Assembly (NCBI GenBank): GCA_018466975.1
Contig: CM031561.1
Coordinates: forward strand, 1,054,001 to 1,118,000
DNA: 64,000 nucleotides
DNA from: Sparassis latifolia
Taxonomy: Eukaryota; Basidiomycota; Agaricomycetes; Polyporales; Sparassidaceae
Direction: 5' to 3'
The notes below the pieces were generated by a model. It was not told where the DNA came from, ran no database searches, and saw only the letters and a program-made list of their open reading frames with translations. The translations under genes and the position numbers were made by a program. Of this stretch, positions 11,303 through 21,383 are shown one piece after another; within the stretch, counting starts at the first letter, position 1; every line of letters begins with the position of its first letter.

Positions 11303-11962
11303 ATGGCAACGACGACAGAAAGTTACCAGCTCAAGCTCCCTTTCATATTTGCCTCTGTATCTCCAGATCTTGCAGCTCTGCATGCCTTGCGTGCGCGTCT
11401 TCTTCGTCCGACCGACGCCGCTCTGAACGCTTTGCACTGCCCACGTTGTGGTGTTCTACTGGTCGATGGCTGTGGGGAAACCAGACTTACAAGGTCGTAC
11501 AGGAACCGTGAGGACCCGGGCAACAACAAAAATGCAGCGTCGTTCAGGCGACTGTTGCGCAGGTCGTGCAAGAGGTGCGGTTACAGAGGAGCTGCCCATG
11601 TCGAGAGCGACAGTCCGTTATCTTTCCCGCCTCCCAGGAGGCAAGGGCACAAGGGCGTAGCGGAGAAGAAGGCGAGACATGATTCCGAACAAGCTCCGAA
11701 CACAGTAAATCCATACTCGACTTCTCGTGAGCGCTGTGTGGCGCCCTTAACCGTTGCACCGTCTCCCGTACCCATTACGGATGAAAGCGTTCACGCGGTC
11801 TTGCCATCTGCGTTATCGCCCTCTACGTCCTCAGTCCGTCCGAAGAGGCGGTCAAAGAATTTTGGTTTACAGGAGATGCTGGTTCGAAGTAGGAAGCGAC
11901 AGGAAGAGGCGAAGGAGTTGCGGAGCCACCAACTGTCTACCCTCTTGCAGGAATTGACTTGA
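11303..11962 (+). CDS. RNase P/MRP subunit, Rpr2/Rpp21/Snm1 family
   Basis: A single uninterrupted reading frame of 219 codons. The features that place it are two zinc-binding pairs, CPRCG (about residue 46) and CKRCG (about residue 88), separated by a basic Arg-rich segment, plus a helical N-terminus (LHALRARLLR). The C-terminal motif KNFGLQEMLVRSRKRQEEAK is typical of Snm1-like proteins. Members bind the RNA component of RNase P (tRNA 5' maturation) or RNase MRP (rRNA processing) through the zinc ribbon. The long C-terminal extension after the ribbon points to the Snm1 side rather than Rpp21, but I cannot separate them firmly. Absence of introns is unusual among its neighbours. Confidence 0.75.
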   Translation: MATTTESYQLKLPFIFASVSPDLAALHALRARLLRPTDAALNALHCPRCGVLLVDGCGETRLTRSYRNREDPGNNKNAASFRRLLRRSCKRCGYRGAAHVESDSPLSFPPPRRQGHKGVAEKKARHDSEQAPNTVNPYSTSRERCVAPLTVAPSPVPITDESVHAVLPSALSPSTSSVRPKRRSKNFGLQEMLVRSRKRQEEAKELRSHQLSTLLQELT

Positions 11963-12285
11963 TCGCTGCCTGTCAGCTATTTGAAAAGCTGTTCTTCGTT
12001 ATGAACCCAGCACGTGTAGCGAAATTCCATCATATCCGTAAAGCACTATCATTTCGATCGGTCGTGAAGACATACAATTACCAACGTACACTCGACGCAA
12101 CCAATAGATGGAGACTCATCGCGGCGCAGACGTAAGTGAGCCAGGAGTAGCAGGAGAGTATCTCTGACAATTGAAGAAACGGACGGTGGTTGAAAGACGG
12201 TTGAGAGGAAAGGAATGCATGATCAACTTCGTGAATATCGTACAGTTGACGCTCCGAGGTGGAAGGAAATCAGTTACTCCGCCCT
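11963..12285. other. Intergenic, convergent 3' regions
   Basis: 323 bp between the stop of the RPR2-like gene and the stop of SSD1. I see no gene, repeat or RNA structure here; it should hold the two 3' untranslated regions. Confidence 0.6.
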
Positions 12286-15200
12286 CTACTTCTGTCCAGC
12301 GTAAGGGTTCACGCTGTACACCTTGATGACAGGAGGACTCTTGGTAAGATCCGCGGTAACGATAACCTGCAAACAGGACAACACAACGGAATTCAGCTGT
12401 TGTTACATCGATAACTACTATTTCACTTACAGGAACGGTCATGAGTTCTCGGATCTCTTGAATCTTGTGTCCAGAAGGCGTGATCTTCAAACCTTCAAAC
12501 TGCGGTTGCACTTTGGTTTTCGATGACAAACGCTGCTTCGACGTTTCAGTCTCCTCTTCTTCGCGATCACGGGTACGTCCAAGGACAATCTCGTCTTCTT
12601 CCGCGTCATCCTCGTCGAATAACGCCTTTTCGTCGTGTACGGACCTAGACACGACTTCCATCTTGACAGCATGTTGTTCGGCTGTTTGCTTGACTTTCTT
12701 CAGATGCTCGTCGTCACTGTTTTCAGCGAGCCAACTGATCACGTCCCGGGTTGACCAATAGATTTGGAGAGTGTGGATGTGCTCATCATAAACATGGTTC
12801 TAGGTATATCATCCTGCTTAGCAAACTATGACGCGTATATGCCAGATAGACTCACGTCAATAGGCATCTGGTCAACATGAACTCTCTTCTCGATGCCAAA
12901 CTCGGGCACGAGGACGTCGAAGGCAGCATCCAGCACTCCTATCACCCTAGCCTGCCGAACGACAGGCCCATAACGCTGCGTGAGATCAGAGACCAAGATA
13001 CAAAGGAATAGATGCGCCGACTGCTCTTGGGCAAGCCTGGCGGAATCTCTCTTGCTGTAGATGAAAATGGATTAGAAAGTGGAAGAAGTGAAGAGCTAGC
13101 TCCTGCGCACATATTGCACTGCTGCGCAACCTTTGCAACGGCGTCGCGATCCATGGTGAACTTCGGCTCGGCTAGAAAAGACGGGAGTTCAGCCGGAGTG
13201 GTGCAGTAATCGAAGAGTAAGTAGTCACCTCCGCCCTGCATAATTGAATCAAGCTGACGATGCACAAGAACATCGGCGTACCGTCGGATCGGAGACGTAA
13301 AATGGGTGTATAAGGGGAGATTCAGCGCATAGTGACCGTACTTGGCTATATCGAGCATCCCTGAGCAGAAGTACTTGGCCCGAGGGGAGGCTTTGTGCAA
13401 CAAAACCTCCAGTATCCTGCGTGCGATGGGATCGTCGATCGATTGCAGCGACCTCATCAGAGAACCCGCAGAAGTGATATCCATATTGTATCCAAGGCGT
13501 TCTGCATGTTCGACGAAAGCGTTCTGCCATGGCTGTCAGCTCACGAATAGCTAGCGAAGGAACCAAATACTCACCAGTCGTCGTTCAATAGGTGGATCAT
13601 GACGACGCAATAGAGCTTGTTCAGAGAAGTTAACAGCGACTTGCTGAGCAGTGGCTATGTTCGTGAGCAGCATAAACTGAAAACAAGCGTGAGCACGAGT
13701 GAGACAAAAAATTTCAGAGAGAGACCTCTTCCACGAGATGATGCGCTTCCGTACGCTCATACTGCCAACAATCAGTCGGAAGCCCTGTGTCGTCGTCGAG
13801 CTTGAAGGTCAACCGCATGGTCTCTGTCTTCAAGCAACCATTTTGGATGCGACGCGTGCGCAACTGCTTTGCAATATCGTGAAGAAGTCGGACGTCCCGG
13901 ATGACGTCGGCTAAGATGTGCTCCGTTGTAGTATCCAGGCGAACACTCTTCCCCTCGATGATAGTCTGAGCATCATGGTAAGTGAGCTTGGCGGCACACC
14001 TTGAGTTGCGAAGTCAGATCCGGGAATCAAGACGATGAAACAGAATGCTGACTTGATAATAGTCTTGCCAAACCATTTCTTCACTATCTTGGCATCCTTC
14101 GTCATAGTAAAGATGACAGTGAATGCCAGGCGCTCTTCACCTGGGACAAGACTGCACAGTTGTTCGCTCAACGCCGGAGGCAACATAGGGACGGCGCGTT
14201 GAATTAGATAAACGCTTGTGGCACGCTTGCGAGCGTCACGATCCAGAGCAGTGTTGGGTTTGACGAAGTAAGAAACGTCCGCGATGTGTACAGCGACGTC
14301 GTAAGTACCATCGTCATTGGACTTCACGGATAAGGCGTCATCCATGTCTTTGGCACGTTCAGGATCAATGGTAAAGATCCTCTCGTTGCGCATATCCTTG
14401 CGGACCTCAAATTCTCGCTCAGGGATACTGAAAATTAAAGCGTCTTTGAAGGGAGCTGGCGACAAGAGTGAACACACTTACCTCCAAGGAATGGGGGGAA
14501 GACATTTCATCACACTCTCACTGAAATCTTCGGTGGGGAAGTTGCAGTCCTTCAGTAAGGCGCTCGTTTCCACCTCAACGTCGCCTATAGGGCCAAGTTC
14601 TTCGACTAACGTGCCGAAAGGATGAAGAGAACTGATGGGCTAGAAGAGGATGCGTTGGTTAGCAGTAAGTACCATCCACTATCACCAACTTACATGACGC
14701 TTGATGCAAGCAACGAACAGCTTGTTGCCGTATGCTTCCGAGTTCTGAACAAAATCGGGAGGAGCTTGCTCGGTAGGAATGGCGATGAGAGGCACACGCT
14801 TGTCTGTAGGTTTAAACCAAACAATTTTGGGTCGTTCAATCGGGCGCCTGGGTTCGTCACCACGATCGCCCTCTCTTTCGCGACGCTCAGCCTCCTGCTT
14901 CTCCTTTGTAGCTGCTGAGGACGGACGCAAAAGACCAAGTGTGCCAGAGAACAGTTGCCCCGGCATCCGCTCCACAACGGCGACCACATGGCCAGCGAAT
15001 TGAGGCTTCACATCATCCGTTACTCTGCATACGCTGGTTAGCAAACAGAGATATAATCAATCAAGAACGACTTACTCTTCATCCTCAAATAACATTAGTC
15101 CTTGTCCTTCAACTTCCACATCATCCTTTTTTTTGTCGTTCTTCCGTCCAGCGACGCCTTTCAGATCATATGCCGAGTTTTCTTCTTTCTTCCTCTTCTT

Positions 15201-17340
15201 CTCCTCCTTTTCCTTCTTCGTGCCCCAGACGTCGTCAACATCCAACAATTCGACGGCAACAATATCGCCTTCGAGAGCACGGTTACGGTCCTTGGAGCCA
15301 CAAATATATATATCGGCGTCCAGAACCTCTGTTGCGACATATGCGTCTGAGCGATTACGTTTGTTGACTCGGAGGATTCCAACAACAAGTTTGCCCGCAG
15401 CGAGAAGTGGAGGTAGAGAAGCCTGAGGAAGATAAGGAGCGAACAACGACTTGCGCTGAGGCTGATTAGATTGCTGCTGGAGCTGTGATTGAAACTGTTG
15501 TTGCTGTTGCTGGAGCAAATTAATACCACCCAAGCCAAGACCCATCATGTTGGCGGCCATCATGTTGGGCAACATGTTGGGGAAACTGAAAGAGGGCATC
15601 TTCTGGTGGTGACCTCCCGCAGCAGCACGGAACTGTTGGAGACTTTGCAATTGAGCTTGCGCTTGAGCAAGATCGGCAGCAAAGTTATTGCCCGTCTGAA
15701 TCCCACCCACTCCACCGTCTACAATGAATGTAAATTCTTGAGAACATTGACATGACAAAACAAACGATACGCACTGATTCGCCAACTAGAATCCGAGCGA
15801 GTATGAGAGGACCCACCCGCTAGGCCAGCGGGTGGTGTGAATCCGTCATCAAAACCATCCTGGCTGTTGCTGAACCCCAAAGACCCCAGGGCTGTTTGGC
15901 CGCTCGTCTTGTTCAAGACGTTCACACTGTGACGTCTACCATGCCCACGCGGAACACCTTGAGGTTGGCCATCCAATCCCATTCCCAGACTGCCCAGACT
16001 GCCAAACTGACCCATAGCCGCCTGTGGCCCACCGAAAGCGTTGATGCCCATCCCCATAGGAACGGTGCTATGAACGCGTCGGTGAGCAGGCCCTCGTCCA
16101 GGAGCAAGCCCGGGTGTTTGGAAAGACAGAACCTGATTGGAAGCAAGTTGTTGTTGATAGAGGGCCTGCTGCTGTTGCTGTAGAGCCTCAATCTGGTTCT
16201 GAATAGCAATCTGACAAATTATGCCATTGTGAACAGAATGACTACTCCGTAGTGTCGTAAGGTCCTTACCTGTTCTGCCATGATACCAGATATCTCGGGT
16301 CCGCTATCAGCTTTCACGTCAGCATTGAAACTCTGCTGTGACTGCTGAGGAAACTGGAATCCGATATCCTCTTCGTTGATTGAAGGACCCATTGACATAC
16401 TGGCGCTCGGGCGCCTCCTTGCACCAAACATGAATCCTGGGGCAAGTTGAGGACGACCAGACGGTCCAAGCACTTCACCCTGATCCTGCTGTGCAGCAAG
16501 AGCAGCAAACCGAGGTGCAGTGAAGCTCTGGGACAGCGAGCGACGCTGGTGCCCTGCGGGAGCTAAAGTTTCTTGGATTTCTCCTTCCTCTACCAGAGCC
16601 TGCACCTGCCCATCCTCGACATCTTCCATCATGGATCCCAAATTAGGAGAATACGAGTTGTATGCTACGCCCGATGACGTGCCCAACGAGGCTGCTTTAC
16701 GATGTCTGGGAGGTTCAGGAATACCAGCACTGGGGAATGCGATTGCGCCAGGGTGAAATATTGGAGCATTGGCAGGTAGAGTCGAGCCGTTTCCTTGAGA
16801 GGGTACGGCCATTGAGGCCGCAATCAACGTCGGCGCAATGCTGGGAGATTGGCTAGGAGGTGAAGTCGTCTTTAAATCCGCTATAACCCTCTGCAACGAA
16901 GACAGAGCATCGCTATTATCGACGACCGGGGCAGGCGCTGGAGAAGCAGACGCCTGCTTCTGCTTGGCCGCAGCACCATCCTTGGGAGCGTTTGCACCCT
17001 GGCGAACGCCTTGAGACGTAGACTGCTGACCTTTACGATGTGCATTCGACCTTGCATTGGAGTTCCCCTGAGTCCTACTGCGTTGCTCTGTCCTTTTGGC
17101 CTCCGCTCCCTTCTTCGCGGAATCCGAGCCAGATTCAGTGGCGACAGGAGCATTACCTTTCTTGTTGCTGGATCGCGAAGACGGTCTGGATGCACTAGCA
17201 TTTCCGCCACCTATGGAAGCTGTTCGAGCAACAGGACCAGTTCTCTTCTGACTCCTTCCGCCACCACCAGCAGGAATCGCCTTCTTGTCGTCTTTCTTAG
17301 ACACGTTCTGCTGCTGAAGCTGTGTGATGTCGTCGGTCAT
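12286..17340 (-). CDS. SSD1: SSD1, RNB-fold mRNA-binding translational regulator
   Basis: A very long gene with an N-terminal disordered region (Ser/Gln/Ala-rich, starting MTDDITQLQQQNVSKK and including Gln runs near 15490 and 16170), cold-shock domains (for example LFAPYLPQASLPPLLAAGKL and SDAYVATEVLDADIYICGSK) and a complete RNB domain. The RNB region reads IFTIDPERAKDMDDALSV, YDVAVHIADVSYFV, ATSVYLIQRAVPMLPPALSE, EVSLLFMLLTNIATAQQV and LPLYTHFTSPIRRYADVLVH. In yeast Ssd1 binds mRNAs for cell-wall proteins and is controlled by the NDR kinase Cbk1; HGRRHS and HRRVHS in the N-terminus fit its H-x-R-x-x-S pattern. The Asp pattern of active RNB nucleases (D-x6-D-x-DD) is present here. The C-terminus needs a final intron and ends VIKVYSVNPYAGQK. 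At least nine introns. The nuclease paralogue DIS3L2 is the alternative name; the long Gln/Ser N-terminus favours SSD1. Confidence 0.9.
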
Positions 17341-17807
17341 ATCGTTCGTAAAGTAGTTCGAACAGAGATGTTTTGGAGATTATGAATTGTTTTTGCGTTT
17401 TCGAAGTTTCTGTGATTACAATTCGCATCAGTGCGTACGGCCAGTGCGAACACAACAATGACATACCTGGAAGAACTGCTGTATGGCGAAGGCTTTGCCC
17501 TGCAGGGCGAGTGGGGTTTATGGGAGTGGTTGCCTGGGTAGGCGTGGAAGAGCTTGGCTTATCGTTGCAAGAGCAAACACTGACCGCAACGTCAGTCTTA
17601 TGTCCAGGTGAGGCAGTACAGTATTTCCCACGCTTAGTCAATCCTCGAGTTGAATCATCGGCAAGCACGGTACCTCGATGACATTCGACCGTGGTGCTGA
17701 ACAGAGCCATTAGAATGCCCTCAGTACAGCACCTTGCAGCAAATTAAGGAATCTTCGTGTTGGAGACACTAATTATGCTTCACAACGAGTAATTTATCAT
17801 GAATCTA
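17341..17807. other. SSD1 upstream region / IDH2 3' region
   Basis: 467 bp between the SSD1 start and the IDH2 stop, both genes on the minus strand. It carries several GT...AG stretches on the minus strand that could be introns of an SSD1 5' untranslated leader, but no conserved protein in any frame. Confidence 0.5.
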
Positions 17808-19622
17808 TCATGCCTGGGACAATTTCTCGATAATAGCATCCGTGTACTCCTTCGTCGATGCCTTGCCACCGAGATCTCCCGTAATGGTCTTGCCCTCGGC
17901 GATTGTCTACAACGGGATATTTTGAGCCCCTGCACACCGGAAGAAGGTAAGGCGGAACTTACCGATAGAGCTGCCTTCTCAATTTTGGAAGCGTACTCAT
18001 CCATGTTCATGTGCCTGGAAAAGAAATTGCTTCACACAGGTGTTTTCAACTGGCTTAACGACAGACATACCGGAGCATCATGAGAGAGGACAACAGGAGA
18101 GCAGTGGGGTTGGCTAATCCCTTGCCTGTAATCACTGAATAAGATTGCCGAGGTAGAGGAGACATCACATACCTGCGATATCCGGAGCAGAACCATGAAC
18201 AGCTTCGAAAATTGACGCATCCTAATGGCGGCGTTAGTACTTATACAACGGTATTGCACGCATGTAAACTAACCCGACCAATGTTACCGGACGGCGTCAA
18301 GCCGAGTCCGCCAATGAGACCGGCACACATATCCGACAAAATATCACCATACAAATTGGGCATCACCATGACACGATCCGCATAGGGCCTCGGATTTTGC
18401 ACGACCTGGCAATAGTACCGATTAACATCGACAAGAAAGAGCCAACAACATCCAGAGCGAGACCTGAAGGCAAACACGGTCCAATAGGTCTTCATCGTAG
18501 GTGATATCCGGGAAGTCTTTGGCGACCTGACGACACGCAGACAGGAACATACCGTCCGACATTTTCCTACGGAGTAACACATGGATAATAATCTGCAAGT
18601 CTGAACATGAATACATACATGATGTTGGCCTTGTGCACAGCAGTGACGCGCCTTCTGCCTGATGATTGCGCGTAGTGGAAGGCATAACGTGCAACACGCT
18701 CAGACGCATCCCAAGTGATGAGCTTAATAGATTGGACGACACCGTCCACTATCTGAGGTGACACATATGGAATATCAGAAAGCGAGTGCAGTAAATCGAC
18801 ACGAACCTCGTGCTCTATGCCCGAGTACTCGCCTTCCGTGTTCTCACGGATCAGAACGGTGTTCACATCGTCATATGGTGTCTTGAAACCCTTGATGGAC
18901 GCGCATGGCCGCACATTTGCGAAGAGATTGAAGGTTCTTCTCAGTGTGAGGTTCAGAGAGACATGACCCTTTCCGACTAGCAAAAGCACATGAGACGAGA
19001 AAGTGAGCACAGCCGCATGTCCACTGACTTGGAGTTGCCAAAGGTCCTGGAGAACGTGAGTACCATACAGTAATCTCAAAGAGCTCGTAACACACCCTTC
19101 AACGCCACCGTATTTTTCTTAACCGAGCTAATTGCTGCGTCAGGAATGACCGTCTTGCCCCCTTTCAGTACTGGAGCGACACTGACTTCCTCCCATTCAA
19201 TGGGCACCTAACAGTATGATTAGCGAGAATAGAAGATGCGTATTCGATTGATCATGCATTTGCGGCGACGTATATGTCTTTGATCGACTTGCTAATCTCA
19301 GGCCCAATTCCTGCCGTCAACGTCACCAATGGTTAAGCCAACAACGAAGCTACAAATTTACCATCACCCGGAATTAATGTCACGGTATACTTCCCCTATG
19401 GCATGCAATTTTAACGCGTAAAGAGATAGTCGCAAAATGCAGGGCCTTACGTTGCTCCCCTTCTGTCCAGCAAAAGCAGCGGTCGGCGCGGCGGAGGCAT
19501 ACCGACGGAACGACTGTCCAAGATATGACTTTGATTCCTGACTGTGCTTAGCAACAGATACGTACCTTTGAGCCCCTCACTGCGACCCGCGCACCACCCA
19601 CAAATGTCCGGGAAGACAACAT
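17808..19622 (-). CDS. IDH2: Isocitrate dehydrogenase [NAD+] subunit 2, mitochondrial
   Basis: The protein converts isocitrate to 2-oxoglutarate in the TCA cycle as part of the mitochondrial NAD-dependent hetero-octamer. The N-terminus ([19 protein letters not shown]) is Arg-rich and acid-free, fitting a mitochondrial presequence. Core blocks are [49 protein letters not shown], the isocitrate-binding [32 protein letters not shown], the metal-binding [20 protein letters not shown] and LTPSGNIG, and the C-terminus ending [15 protein letters not shown], the intact DILSD and TPSGNIG favour the catalytic IDH2 subunit over the regulatory IDH1. About nine short introns. Three ACGCGT boxes lie 280-370 bp upstream. 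Confidence 0.92.
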
Positions 19623-19900
19623 TTTTCAAAGGCAAGTTATGTGGTCGGTGCAGGACAGCCGCGAAACCTGAGCTCCGAAAAGTGGAAGATCACGTGCAGA
19701 CACTTCTTCCGAGGACCGATTCTCGGACCGAATCCAACATCATCAGCTCCGCGATCATCCGCGTCCTCCAATTCGGGGAGCAGGTATTCCAGCACTACGT
19801 AGCGGCCTATACGTTCTGTAGGAGACGGTAGGTCGATTTCCTGCCAATATTTGCTCTCTTGGATCACCTTCTGTGTGAGGTACAATCACTACGTGCTTTG

Positions 19901-19992
19901 ACGCGTGAGTTATTTGTGCCCCGAGAGTTGACGCGTTTCCTGTCCTCGATCAATACTGCTGTCTAAATGCTCCCCATGCTCACCCCACGCGT
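19901..19992. promoter_or_regulatory. Three ACGCGT boxes upstream of IDH2
   Basis: ACGCGT is present at 19901-19906, 19931-19936 and 19987-19992, in the 443-bp gap between the IDH2 start (19622) and the VPS24 stop (20066). Three copies in 92 bp is far above chance for a 6-mer. They match the MCB element recognised by MBF; a role in IDH2 expression is inference. The remainder of the gap has no gene that I can support. Confidence 0.4.
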
Positions 19993-20065
19993 ACCTCTAT
20001 AATACATATATACAATATTACAGGCATCCGAAACACGCGGAAAGAAGATATTCTTGATCTGGGTG

Positions 20066-20926
20066 CTAACCACTAAGTAACCCATTCAGTTGTTGCCGAT
20101 ACTGCTCCATAGCCCGCTCGGTTTCCTCCTCGTCCACTTTGTCCTGAAGTGACTGCGTATTTTTTGTCAAAGATATGAGACGACCAGTGGTATGACAGCT
20201 TACTGGAAGCTCGGTCTCAACTGATGCCGCCTGGCCCAACTTCCCGTTGGTAAGGTCGAAGAGCACTTTATCGACCTCTGCATCTGCTTCTTCCTCGATC
20301 TCCTCGTCATCCTCCATTTCGAGTGTATCATCCATCATTTCCTCCAATATACCTGCCTGCATGAGGTCAGTATCCCTATAACCGGACGACAACTGTGTAG
20401 TGCAATACCTTCGTCATCTCCATGCTCATTTCACGCATTACCTGACTGATCTGTGGCAATTTGATCAAAGCATTCGACAGCTTCATGATTTCGGTCGACT
20501 TCTGCAGCGAGCCGGTGACCTTTGCCATAGCTAATATCTACGTGAGATAGGGAGTACTACTCAGAATTGACAAGAATAGGTCTCGCACCCATTTGCTGCA
20601 TGAGTTGTGTCGCTATTGAGCCCAGCCGTGCTTTGCTCACAGATAGACGGTCCTTCTGCCTATTGCTCCGGACAACTTCTCTTGCCAGTATGCGTGCAGA
20701 TTTGATGTCTCCTTTATTAGCCAGTTGCTTGACCGTCTGCCGTGCTTTGTTAGTGACGGCATCTAGCTAGAATGCAATGAGATACAAAGCGGGAGGCTAT
20801 ACGGGAGAACCGAACCTGCCTCATCTCCCGATCCAAGGTACGCTGTTCTTGTCGCAACTTTCCTTGCCACGCGCGAACTCGCTCCTCCGCTGTTGGTCCA
20901 TATAAGAATCGATTCAAAGTTTGCAT
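20066..20926 (-). CDS. VPS24: ESCRT-III subunit Vps24/CHMP3
   Basis: Snf7-family protein that co-polymerises on endosomal membranes to sort cargo into multivesicular bodies. It starts MQTLNRFLYGPTAEERVRAW, with a basic alpha-1 helix (GKLRQEQRTLDREMRQ). It continues through TNKARQTVKQLANKGDIKSA and KVTGSLQKSTEIMKLSNALI, then PQISQVMREMSMEMTKAGIL. The acidic alpha-4 region is DDTLEMEDDEEIEEEADAEV, followed by DKVLFDLTNGKLGQA. The C-terminal stretch EEETERAMEQYRQQLNGLLS carries a MIM-like helix. The phrase GSLQKSTE followed by MTKAGI separates Vps24/CHMP3 from Vps2/CHMP2. Four or five introns. The stop is TAG at 20066-20068. Confidence 0.9.
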
Positions 20927-21383
20927 ATATTGACAGTGACAGGGTACTCTTGTGGTATCGAGTAAAGATGCTGAAAAGACAGTGAACGAGCAGATCACAG
21001 AGAAACCGAAGCCTACTATGGTGCTGCACTATCACGTGACTTCATCTGCATTCGATCGCAACTTACGTATACAGTATTCCAGGGAGTGCAGTGGGCGCCA
21101 CCACGGTCACTGGTCGCCGCTCACCGTGATTCTGAGTGCTTGATCTGAGTTGTGAGCATGTCCTGAGCCTGTGGAGGGTCTGCACTGTTCCCCCTCGAAG
21201 TAGAGGCTGTAATATGGTACGAGAAAGAATATTAATGGCTGCCTTGCAATTGCACAAAAATCGCTTCAGAGGTAGTTCTATATTACGATTTTGGTTACTA
21301 ATGTAAATAGAGCGTGATGCATCAATCACATAGCACTACTGCGACCAGCAAGCAAATAAGCAAATGCAAGACTGATCGGTGAA
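20927..21383. other. VPS24 upstream region / transcription-factor 3' region
   Basis: 457 bp with no recognisable gene. It is AT-richer toward 21200-21380, which fits the 3' untranslated region of the minus-strand transcription factor upstream of the VPS24 promoter. Confidence 0.5.

Noticed and set aside
19544..19885. Overlapping open frames on both strands upstream of IDH2
   Set aside because: No conserved motif, no plausible splice partners, and the region is the expected IDH2 leader and promoter.
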